A stretch of 64,000 nucleotides of DNA from Pteria penguin (lineage: Eukaryota > Mollusca > Bivalvia > Pterioida > Pteriidae). The notes under the pieces were generated by a model. The model saw only the letters and a list, made by a program, of their open reading frames with translations. It was not told the DNA's origin and searched no databases. The DNA lies in contig CM068581.1 in assembly GCA_035048485.1 (NCBI GenBank), positions 10,057,430 to 10,121,429 of the forward strand. The letters are read 5' to 3'. Below are positions 1-9,950 of the stretch, piece after piece (positions within the stretch are counted from its first letter, which is position 1; each line of letters starts with the position of its first letter). Both the position numbers and the translations under genes were made by a program.

Positions 1-396
1 TAAGGTAAAACTAAAGGCATGTCCCTGTTCGATCAAAGCAATGTTGCAGATTTTAAGGATCGTTTTCCTCTTTTTTTCCCAAAAAAAAGCATGTTGTATA
101 CAACATCTGTTACATGCCTTTGGAAAACACAGAGTATCCGGACTGTATAAGATTCTAACTAAACATGCTAAACTTTACATATATTAAATCAAGATTTTGG
201 TTTAGTTCTTAACCATATATAAAACGCAAGTACATCTTCATCCAGCAAGCAACCCTGTCTCAACTAGGATTTCCAGTTAAATTATTTATTTAACAAGGTA
301 CATAGTGTAAAATGTTCATTAAGAATCTAATTTAGATCTCCCATTTTATTACACAAATATACATTGTAATAAACTTGCAATAATGGGTTTCACTAG

Positions 397-529
397 GTCT
401 GGATCACAGCTGGTGACATTATTCTTCTTGGTCTGAGAGACTATCAAGACACAAAAGCTGATGTAATCTTAAAGTATACTCCAGATGAGGCTAGGAATCT
501 GAAGGCATACGGAGAACTTCCAGAATCCG
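397..529 (+). CDS. EIF1A: eIF1A internal coding exon
   Basis: Acceptor ...tttcactag precedes GTC TGG ATC. The exon is 44 codons plus one base. It carries the LGLRDYQD and [10 protein letters not shown] motifs of the OB-fold and helical region. The donor is read as G|GCAAGT at 529/530, because only this cut keeps the frame into the next exon (PES-ARINE, compare the PEHAKINE of vertebrate eIF1A). Confidence 0.93.
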
Positions 530-3500
530 GCAAGTTTTTACATATGTTCTCATTTATTTTTTATGGTGTTTTCTTGAAATATTCATATGTATATTGGGTT
601 TCATTGGATGAGTACTGTAATTTCTGAACTATAGATCAGTATTTTTTTATAATCAAAGGCCACTCGACCTATACAATGTTTCGAGTAATACATTGTTCAA
701 ATATACAATCCCATCTTTTATACCAAATAGGTGAAGTGAGTATAAAAAGGTGAAATGATCAATAATTTGCGTAATTTTAAGCTTATGTACACAATGGTTT
801 CATCTACCACTACAATTTAATTAGGTATGTGGAATGGTGATCATTTATCCCTGTTAGGACAGCTCTAGTTTACACCTGTATTTTTGGTGAGGAGAGCTTC
901 ACTGGATACTACAAGTTTTATACGCCTGCATAAAAATGTGGGCGTATTCTATACTGCCGTTGTCCATCTGTCCCACCTATATTGTCTTTACAACTCCTTT
1001 TAAAGCCTTGAAGGGATTTTGATGAAACATCTTACGATGAAAGAACACTATATGTAGATGTAAATATTGGAAGAGGAATGCTGTCCAAAAACACGTGCAG
1101 GAGGTGTTTTTTATAAATTAAACTAAAATTAAACTTTATTTATTTTACAACGATTAAGAAACAAGTTAACACCTTATATAAATCTTGCTTGTTGGCACGG
1201 ATCTTGGCTAAAGGGTGTCGTTTGTGTGGGAGTTTAGGCCCTTGGATTTGGATTTATTTAAAATACCTTGTCTTCTTAACTCCTCCTAAACCCTATAGGG
1301 GATTTTAATAAAACATGGTACAGAGAAAGAACACCTAATGAAGCTATGTGTATTGGAAGAGGAATGCTGTCCAAAAATATTTTGTAGGAGTTATGACCCT
1401 TGGACTTAAATTTCTATGTGAAATACCTTGTCTTTGCAAATCCTAAACCCTTTGTTGGATTTTGATGAAATATGGTACAAAGAATGATCACATTATGAAG
1501 ATGTACATATTTAACAAGAATTTTCACGTTTCCTCAAAATTTAATACAACTGGGTATTATGTTTACATACCAAAGTTACATTTTTGTGACAACAACGGTT
1601 AACCTTGTGACAATATTGTTGATTTTATTATCCATTTTTCAAAACCTGAGGCTTATCATTAGTGGCCTTTATAATTATTCACCTCTCCAGTGAGCAATAT
1701 TGACTTCTGACTACTCTTTTTATATGTCTGTCTTTAGGTAGAGCATATTACAGCATTTGAATGTTGTTCTGTCTGTCTGCTTGTCTGATCCATATCGTTT
1801 TTAAATCTTTATTCTGGAGCTTCATACTTATCATAGTTGATTCTCCTGACAAGTTGATGACCTTGACTCAGAGTCTTGGCTACAAGGTCATAGTCACTAT
1901 AGACACAAAAGGGATTTCTTATCCAGGCAATATTTGCTTAATACTTTAATTCTGCTGTTTATACTTGTTTCTTTATGACAAGGTGGTGTGTCATGACCTT
2001 GACCCAGGGTCTTGACTTTGTGTGAAGGTTACAGTAGACATCAACAGACTTTCTATGTCTGGATCTTGACTCAGCCTTATGACAAGGTCAAGGACACTGT
2101 CTGGGTTATATTTTTAAAGCTTTACTTTTGCAGTTTCATACTCAGCCAATTAATACTTATGAAAAGGCAGTGTGTCAAAAACTTAATCAAGGCAACTGTA
2201 CACTTTGATTTGATATTCTTGTCCAGGCTATATTGTCTGAGTGATTTCTGCAAATTCAAACCTTGCACAACTGTTTCTTATCAAAATTGACCCAGGTTTA
2301 TGACTGTGAAAAGTCACTGTAGAGTTCGAAATGTTCTTGTTCAGGCCACTTTTCATAATACATTAGTTCTGCAGTTTTATACTTGGTACAGTGGATTCTT
2401 ATAACAAAGAGATATGACGATCTAAGAATCCACTGTACCAAGTATAAAGCTGCAGAACTAATGCATAATGAAAATGTGGCCTGAACAAGAACATTTCAAA
2501 CTCTAGATATTTTGACCTTTAAGTCATAAACCAAGGTCAAGATCGTTACACACTGCATTTTGATAAGAACAATTGTGGAATAAGGAACAATAATCCAAGG
2601 TGATGACTCCAGTCAACAACACTATTGAGGCCATACTTTCCTGATATGACTAAAAGGTCCCAGGTGTGACTACCACCTTTTAGGTCTTTCAGGTTAAACA
2701 GTGAAAATCTGGGTCTTGTTTCATATTGGGCCTAGCATGTAAACGATTACTCATTGCTTCGGGTGGGGCAATTTGCAAAGGCATGAACTATGCAATGCAC
2801 CAGACAGATGCCTTCACCAAATATGTGAAATAATTGTGGAGCGACGTAAAACAATAATCAATCAATCTTTTATAACAGCTGATAGGTTTATTATGCACCC
2901 TTTACACTGCTCTTTTTATACATGTGTGAAACATTTCTCTCTCTTAATTTTCTACTTTCACATTCATAATCTTGTTCTGTAATTTTTCATTATGGTGACT
3001 TCATTTGAATTCAAACAAACAATGAGAAAGTGGTGCATTAAGTCTTGACATCCTAAATGTAACATGTGAAATCCTCTGAATGTCTTGTCAAGTAACAGTA
3101 CATATGATATGGAAATATAAATTCTAATAATACATTACTCTCACATTTTACATGTAGTATTTTATCTTCTATCATACACCTTTCAGGTATGCACATGCAA
3201 AATTACATTAGTTCTGTACAAATAGTAATAGATTTGTTTTTTTTGATTTTGTATATTTTTGTGTTCTAATATTACAGCCAGAATCAATGAAAATCCATAT
3301 GATGAAGAAGGAGATGAGAACATTGAGTTTGGAGATTTTGATGGAGATGATGATGAAATTGATGATGTAAGTGCATGTTGATGTTACCATAAATTCACAG
3401 TCTAGTTCATTCATATTATAAAAAATTCAGGTAAACCCAAACCAGCTGATAACTGATTTATATGGTGCTAAAAGGATGAAAGTACAATTACCCTGGGAAA

Positions 3501-5222
3501 GGAGACCAGGCTATGGCAGGTTAACTTTCCAGCTAAATTTTAACTTCTATCCATCACCTTAATGACAAATGGATAAATGAAGTAAAAAAAATTTCAAAAT
3601 TGAAAATTGTATTTTCAGCTCTTTCTTTACTAATGAGATTAGCATGTTTTAAAATAACAAGGGCCGATGCACTCCAATTTTCTTATCATCGTTGATCAAG
3701 GTGAAATGGCTTCACGGTCAAACAATCAGCCATTACCGTACACCCTGCTGGGATAATTGTTTGTTCGCATTTCTTCTATCTTTACTGCTGTTTTAATCAA
3801 TTTACTTTGTACAAACATTGACATTTCCAGTGTAAAATATATAGAAAATGGAGTTTTGGGACTGTAAAATGCCTTTGACTTAAGCGGAATTTCGATTTAC
3901 TTGACTTCAACTTAAACAAAGTGAAATTGTATAGAAATTAAAGAAAAAAATTCGGAACTTGAACTTGACTTTGAGATAAACAGAATTTCGACTTAAGCGA
4001 CTTTGAGTTAACGAGTGTCAACTGTACTACTAAGAATAGTCAGTTATTTATAGATGTGAAATGTACAACAGAAGGGCCCGGAAATGTGGGATTGTCTAGT
4101 CATACCATAATGAAAGGTAGTCCAAAGTTTAATGTAATCAATAAAAGGCGATGACATCATATTTTTCAGCAATATTGCTGATGAACATGTATTTATTGTG
4201 ATTATGAAATAGTGAAAATATAGAAACAATGAAATCTAGTATTTACATAACACCAACATAGTTGTGCATTAATTTCTTTATGTAATATTATTAAGAATAG
4301 CCAGTTAGATGGAAAGGCCAAGGATATGAAAGTGCATAGAAATCATGCTGCAAGATGAAATAGAGAAAATGTAGAAACATTTAAATCTAGTTTTACCCTT
4401 GAGGGTTGTAAGCTTAACACAAGTATAAGAATTCTGGAATTTAATGCACAAGCTTGATCCTTCCTGCATGCAAGGTTTATGGAATGTGACAGCTGGAAAA
4501 TTTATTTTCAGTTTATGTAATTCACATTCTAGATTACTATATATGATTTCCATTCCAAAGCCACAAGAAATTCTCTTTCAAAAAAGGGGAATGGGGAGGT
4601 TTAAAAATAACAATTTATTATTAAATGAGTCGTGCAATATCAAATCATTTCACGAGGAATATTACACTGGAAGTCATACAAGTTTGTGGTGTGATATACA
4701 TGTGTGTATTTGAAAATGCAATTCTGATCTTGAGGACTATAGGTCCTTTCATTTTTTCTTAACAGTTACTTCGATTACAACAGTCCCTACTTGAAATCCA
4801 CTAAGGAAGTTTGACTTGTAATCTTTGATTTATCTGTTGTCTTCATGCTAAGCAAAATTGGTGTTTACATTAAATTAGTTTATTTTAATTTGACCTCAAG
4901 GTCTTATCTCAAAGTTAAAATCACTATCACTGTAATATTATTGTATTGTATATTTTTTTATTCTTTTTCTTACTATAACTTTTCTCAGATAAAGCATAAA
5001 TCCTCAAACTTTTTATGTTTAAAAAGTACAAAGTAATGGGCCTATGATTTTTCACAATTAATATTTAGTTTCAGAGAAAATCCTTTCATAGAAGTGAATG
5101 TGACAAATTCTTGAAACAAACTCTAAATGTGGTCTTTGATAGAAAGGATTAATTTTGTACTCCACAAAAATCTCTATACTGTGTTATTTTAATATGTGTG
5201 CATCTTTCTTTTTTAGTTATGA
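397..5222 (+). CDS. EIF1A: Eukaryotic translation initiation factor 1A, 3' part of the gene (three coding exons)
   Basis: eIF1A binds the A-site region of the 40S ribosomal subunit and works with eIF1 in scanning and start-codon selection. The joined exons encode 75 residues: the second half of the OB fold and its following helix ([18 protein letters not shown], then [19 protein letters not shown]), then the acidic C-terminal tail ending DDDEIDDL. This is the expected C-terminal half of the roughly 145-residue family; the N-terminal exons lie left of the window. Introns are 530-3277 (GC-AG) and 3367-5216 (GT-AG). The last exon adds only one Leu codon and TGA before the 3' UTR. The reading frame is continuous over both junctions (phase 1, then phase 0). 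Long acidic tails of this type are typical of animal eIF1A. The gene looks intact in the part seen. Exon edges were inferred by hand. Confidence 0.95.
530..3277 (+). other. eIF1A intron with a GC donor, filled with dispersed repeats
   Basis: The donor GCAAGT fits the strong consensus needed by GC-AG introns. The interior has a diverged direct repeat at about 900-1540 (the phrase 'ccctttrrrggattttgatgaaa' recurs near 1010, 1290 and 1450) and a second diverged repeat at about 1750-2630 (ccttgactcagggtcttg-like phrases). A hairpin sits at 2321-2504. No exon was seen inside. Confidence 0.7.
2321..2504. repeat. Long inverted repeat (hairpin), about 82-bp arms, 21-bp loop
   Basis: Left arm 2321-2401 and right arm 2423-2504 are reverse complements with only a few mismatches and one single-base indel. 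The arms run from TAAGAATCCACTGTACCAAG at the loop side to AACAAGAACATTTCRAACTC at the outer side. The loop is 2402-2422. It lies inside the dispersed repeat of this intron and probably formed by inverted duplication of it. Confidence 0.85.
3278..3366 (+). CDS. EIF1A: eIF1A exon for the acidic tail
   Basis: Acceptor ttctaatattacag, donor GTAAGT. With one base from the previous exon it gives 30 codons, [13 protein letters not shown]... to DDDEIDD. The Asp/Glu-rich composition is that of the disordered C-terminal tail of eIF1A, which contacts eIF5B in the known system. Confidence 0.93.
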
Positions 5223-5504
5223 AAACAGTGTTGCAGAAGAAGACAAAGTTTTTTTGTTATGTATGTGCCTATGATTATTTGCATGGGTCATGTAAGAGTG
5301 CTTCTGCTGAAATGTGATAAAAAGACACCTTTGAAAGGACTCTTTAAGTGTAGATAAAACATACATTTTCATTTAAAGTTTTAGTCTAATAAACTGGGTT
5401 TTTTTTCTACTTTTTATCAGAAACTGTCTGATTAAATTACATGTATTATTGCACATTTGTGTTTTTGTTTAAATTACATTCAAAACTATGTATTCCATAA
5501 TAAA
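5217..5504 (+). other. EIF1A: eIF1A terminal exon: last codon, stop and 3' UTR
   Basis: Acceptor tctttcttttttag is followed by TTA TGA (Leu, stop at 5220-5222). The 3' UTR holds two polyadenylation signals, AATAAA at 5388-5393 and at 5499-5504. Which one is used cannot be told from the sequence. Confidence 0.8.
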
Positions 5505-7099
5505 TGCGTGTTGTAAATTTTGATATTAGTGATACCTTTGTATATCAAATTTCAAAATCTCTGACCATTATTAAACCATAGTGAAGATGTTTAACATCAC
5601 AAAGAAACTGCAGTTCAAATGAAAACATTTTCTCTTTTTGTTTCTTTTCCTTTGAAGTCCCCCTCCCTACCCTGTGGAAGTATGTATAGTTAGTTTTATA
5701 TTTACTTTAAGTTATAATATAATATTCATCACTATTGTATGTTGTTGTCAACTTTATTGTATGAATATCAGTATACCATTTATATAGAATATGTGAAATG
5801 GGGGAAAATCAGTGATAGAATGAATTTGTAATTTTATTATGATTGATATCTTAGTTCTTTTTGATGTATCTGCAAAAGCTATTGAAGAATTAAGGGACTC
5901 TTATTTCCATCTGTAAGTCTCAAGCCAAATCTTTGTAATATTTGCATCACCAGTAAGACATTTGCCGAGTACTCCAAAATTATATCCACTAACTCAAGGT
6001 TATCCTTAGTTCTGAATATATTCATATTTTGGTCTACATTTTCTTCCTATGTTTACTTGGAATCAACTTCACTCAGGGTTTGGTCGATAACTTATACCTA
6101 TGAAAAACAAATTTATTCATGAGTTTTTGAATACATGTATTTAGGAATAACATGTGTAAAGGTTAAGATCTCAGACTTTTTGATAAATTAGAATTATCTT
6201 AGATGGAGCCATTTCTCACATTTATTGAATTTCTTGTCATCCATCAGTGTAAGCATAGAAAAAATGATTAAAAATTCAAATTACATTTAAGCATTAAAGT
6301 ATTTTTTTTCAATTTTTATTTCATATGAATTCTTTACCATAGTTTGTCATATTAAAGACGTCATGAAATTTGTTTTCTCTGAGGGATATGTAAACTATAC
6401 TTCTCTAGGGGCATTTAAGTAAATTTCTATGACTTTATTACCATCAGGATTTATATTTACATCTCTGTTTGTATATATGTGTTGTGTTTCCTTACCTAGA
6501 TGTTTAAGTAAACCATCTATTTATACATGTTTACATATTTCTGGCAGTTTGTAATTGTGCAGTGATCTTGACTTGAATCAGCTCGAGTTCTCCTTTTTTT
6601 TTTTTTTTTTTTTTTTTTTTGCAATCAAAGCCTACCTTATCAGAAAGCCAATTTTGAGAAAATTTAAACATTTCACAAGACCAAACTGTATTTCATGAAA
6701 TTTAAACAAGTTCAAATTTATCTCTAACATTTCTATAGAGGGTAGTGTGACCATGATAACTGCACTAAAGAATTTGTATAATAAACATTGAAAAATAAAG
6801 TTTCGAAAGTTTTGTAGTTTGCAGCACTATATTTAAGACACTGACTCTGTAATGTAATAATTTTATGAGACCTAAGCAAAAGATCTGCTAACAAATTTGT
6901 TGTCTCATATGATACCATCTTTCTATTACAGTTTGGTTGTTACTGTATATTCTCCCATAGTGTTAGTTGAAGTAAATCCAGATAGTTCTCCTTGGTCAGG
7001 TTTATCATACTTCATTCGGTATCAGTCACAGACAAACTTTTGATATATCACCTAAATGAAGTTTTGCCGCTCAGATTTCAGCCTCACTACTGTGATGCC
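5505..7099. other. Intergenic AT-rich sequence, no gene seen
   Basis: Beyond the eIF1A polyadenylation signals there is no supported exon or repeat except a pure T run at 6594-6620 (27 bases). The short open frames here have no recognisable motif. Confidence 0.5.
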
Positions 7100-7690
7100 A
7101 AAATCCAAGCATTCACCCTTTGCCAACATTTCTGTGAAATACTATTCAAATCCATGCAATGGGTAAAAAGTTATGAATTAGACAAAAATTTATCCATCAT
7201 AAGCACTGTGACCTTGTCCTTTCAGATATTACCTAGGTTCAAGGTCATGACACATCCTTGGGTCATGAGCAACAGTTCTGTAAAATATTACTTAAATCCA
7301 TGCAAGGGGTAAAAAGTTATGGCTCAGACAAAGATTTACCCATCATATGTTATATGACCTAGACCTTGCAGGTATGACCTCAAACCAAGGTCAAGACCCA
7401 GTCATCCTTAGGTCTTGGGCAGCAATTCTGTGAAATACTATTTAAATCCATGTTACAGGTAAAGAGTTGCAGCTCAGAGAAAAATTTACCCATCATTTGC
7501 ATTGTGATCTTAAACTTGCAGATATAACCTTTGAGTCAAGGTTATGACTCAACCTTGAGTCTTGTGCAATAATTCTGTAAAATATTTTTCGAATCCATGT
7601 AAAGGATAAAAAAAGTTATGACTTGAACATGAATCTCACTAACATTAGCACTGTGACCTTGACTTGCAGATATGACTTTGAAAATCAATG
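7100..7690. repeat. Diverged tandem repeat, about 148-bp period, four units
   Basis: The phrase TTCTGTRAAATAYTA followed by AATCCATG recurs near 7130, 7276, 7426 and 7575, each time followed by an AAAAAGTTATG-like phrase and a 'gaccttg.cttgcagatat' segment. The same unit recurs at 23880-24038 and, split by insertions, up to 25720, so it belongs to a dispersed tandem family. Confidence 0.75.
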
Positions 7691-8193
7691 GGGTTCATCT
7701 TCCAGTCATAAGAAGTAAGTGTGCAAAGTTAAAAAGTTCTAGCGTAAACAGTTCGGTCTGTACCTTGTTTGCAAGTTGCATTCTCAAAAATTTGCTATTT
7801 TTGTCCCAAAATTGATCTTGACCTTTCACCTTGATACTGAAAATCAGTAAGCTTCGTCCTCATACCATAAGAAATAAGTGTGCCAAGTTTGAAAGTCCTA
7901 GCCTAAACGATATGGTCTATCGTGTCAACAAGGTGCAGACACACCCATGGACCCACTGACCCACAATGCCACACCACAATACGTTCGTCTACGACGGGCG
8001 TATAAATATCAGAAAAAGGGTTTATTTACCTCGAATCATCATCTAGTGAATGAATTTGGGTCCCATTCAAGGTCACCAAGTCTTTCAGGTGACTTGGTGG
8101 GATTAATCTTGGTGCGATGTCATGTCGTGTTAACAGGTGAACAATTTATACTTTTTTATGGCCCTGGATCGATAGATCGGGGAAATGTTGTAT

Positions 8194-8785
8194 ATGGGTA
8201 CTAATTGAGTGTCTCTTCTGGCTGACATATTTTTGTACTCCTACAAAGCAGAATTCGTACAATCTCTGCTCTCTAAAGGCAGTGAACAATTAGCATATCG
8301 GTTCACCTTTACATAAAGATACATTGATGACGTTTTGTCGATTAACAACCCTGTATTTAAGGATCACCTCAACATCATATATCCAAAGGAACTCGAGATA
8401 AGGACACAACGGAGAGCGCGTCTTCTGCTTCATACCTCGATATACTCCTATCAATTAGTGACGATGGTTCATTTGTAATCTCTCTATGACAAACGTGACG
8501 ATTTCAATTTCATTATTACCAACTTCCCTTTTCTGAGTAGCAACATACCTTCCTCTCTCATATGGCGTCCTTATTTCACTACTTACATGCTATGCCAGGA
8601 CACGTTTTAAATACGAAAATTTCGTCCTGAGAGCGAAGCTTCTTGCCTCGAAACTACTCTCACTAGGATATATTGAGGAACGTTTGAAATTTTCTTTGAG
8701 GAAGTTCTATGGTCGATATAGAGATCTAGTGCAATTTCAGATTCCTCTTTCAAGAATGTTGACCGATGCTTTAGGATCTGACCAT
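8194..8785 (+). pseudogene. Reverse transcriptase relic (YIDD type)
   Basis: Read in one + frame: MGTN*VSLLADIFLYSYKAEF (8194 on), then RYIDDVLSINNP, IYPKELEI, SASYLDILLSI, SLYDKRDDFNF and NFPFLSSNIPSS, then several short frames and stops. This is the palm domain of a reverse transcriptase: an MGT..APL.AD-like motif, the YIDD catalytic box and the downstream FLD/KRDDF region. The layout resembles Penelope-type and related non-LTR reverse transcriptases, but I cannot fix the clade. Stops (TGA where a Cys is usual; TAG before RYIDD) and frameshifts after about 8540 show a dead copy. A + strand repeat of the CCTGGATCGATAGATCGGGG type joins it at the left. Confidence 0.7.
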
Positions 8786-8827
8786 GCAAAATGACCATCT
8801 TAACTTTTTGACTTTACTTGATTTGAC

Positions 8828-8828
<1 letters not shown>

Positions 8829-8911
<83 letters not shown>
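8829..8911. repeat. (AT)n microsatellite
   Basis: About 40 AT units with almost no interruption, between the reverse-transcriptase relic and the hammerhead motif. Confidence 0.97.
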
Positions 8912-9000
8912 CAAATAAGGATAAAGATAATGTCCAACGTAAAGAAATTCAATATTCAAAAAATAAGAACATCGTCTTCAAAGCTTAACATATTTTATTC

Positions 9001-9044
9001 CATTACTACACGTGTTTCGGCATTATGAGCCTCTTCAGGTAATG
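9001..9044 (-). ncRNA. Hammerhead ribozyme, type I with minimal stem III
   Basis: On the - strand all core parts are present in order: stem I 5' strand CATTAC (9044-9039), core CTGAAGA (fits CUGANGA; 9038-9032), stem II GGC-TCATAAT-GCC (9031-9019), GAA (9018-9016), stem III AC-ACGT-GT (9015-9008), cleavage-site base A (triplet GTA), and stem I 3' strand GTAATG (9006-9001), which pairs perfectly with CATTAC. Cleavage would fall after position 9007. Very short stem III hammerheads are known from Penelope-like elements and retrozymes, where dimers are the active form. A reverse-transcriptase relic lies 200 bp away but on the opposite strand. No mismatch was found in the core, so activity is plausible. 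Confidence 0.8.
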
Positions 9045-9098
9045 ATGCATGATAATACAACAAGCAAGTATATATACACATATTCTTAGATAATAATG

Positions 9099-9263
9099 GT
9101 TGGTTGATTGGCGTTTTACGTCGCTTTCAACAATATTTCAGTTATATCGCGACATGGAAGCAGGAGGTTACCAACCTCTTAAACATAGTGGCGCAACCCG
9201 GGAATCGAACCCGGATCGTCGGCGCCGCAAGCCAAGCGCTTAACCACTACACCAAGCCTGCCC
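9099..9263 (-). mobile_element. tRNA-derived SINE with 14-bp target-site duplication
   Basis: On the - strand the element starts with a tRNA-like head: A-box-like TTGGTGTAGTGGTTAAGCGC, B box GGTTCGATTCC, then a central segment (GCGATATAACTGAAATATTG) and a tail CAATCAACCAAC. Flanks are the perfect direct repeat CTTAGATAATAATG at 9085-9098 and 9264-9277. RNA polymerase III boxes intact in sequence suggest a fairly young insertion. The central segment is shared with the copies at 12360 and 41735, as in SINE superfamilies with a conserved central domain. Confidence 0.9.
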
Positions 9264-9539
9264 CTTAGATAATAATGATAACAGTAGAATATCAGATAAA
9301 GTATATAGTAAGTATTTTAACAAAAGTATCTGATATAATCTCACATTCCACTACGTGGGATGATGCTATGTTTTGTTAAGGGAAGGTTTATATTTGTCGA
9401 TGAAATCTTGCTCTTTGATCGTAATGATTGAATAGTTGTCTGTTTGGTATATAGACATAACCTTAAATTTGCCATTACTGCAATGGTGAAGGTGTTTGCT
9501 CATAAATAACACTCGGTTTTTGTGAGTGTTTTATATATA

Positions 9540-9950
9540 TATATATATTTGTTCACGTGCGTTTCCGACACCGGAATTTCAGTGAGGCAGCATTCCTAAG
9601 TGTGTTCGTGCGTGTATATTTATGTGTTTACCTTTTTAGGGGACGTTTACTCCTCCCGGGCACCTGGTCTCACCTACCCTTCGATACTTCTTCGGTTTTT
9701 ACTTTTGAATTATCTGTCTGTCTGTTGGTCTGTCTGTTGTCAATGTTAAGTTTTGCCATAACTTTTGAACGATGAGAGATGGAGATTTCATGTTTGGCAT
9801 GCATACTCCACTAATAAAGCCCATTCAGATGACTTTTGTCCGTGACCTTTGACTTACATTTCAAAATTTGTCTTATTTGGACTTTGTTGCCGCTGGGTGC
9901 ATTCGTGTTTCACAAACGCATCCTGTTTAAAAATTATTAGGCCAATGGAC
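9540..9950 (+). repeat. Dispersed repeat, copy 1 (ends ...ACAAACGCATCCTGTTT)
   Basis: It shares the phrase ATTTGTCTTATTTGGACTTTGTTGCYGCTGGG with the copy at 12208-12775 and, reversed, with 24039-25196. It includes 'gccataacttttgaac' and 'gacctttgacytacat' phrases. No coding potential is seen. The class is unknown to me. Confidence 0.6.

Noticed and set aside
530..534. Canonical GT donor at 534 for the eIF1A exon
   Set aside because: It would leave phase 2 and turn the next exon into a wrong frame; only the GC donor at 530 restores the conserved tail.
7947..8204. 85-residue + strand open frame
   Set aside because: It starts in a dispersed repeat tail and runs into the reverse-transcriptase relic; no protein motif in its first part.
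9180..9263. tRNA gene
   Set aside because: A and B boxes belong to the SINE head; no full cloverleaf, and the element continues into the SINE body with its own target duplication. The same holds for 12420-12506 and 41930-42008.
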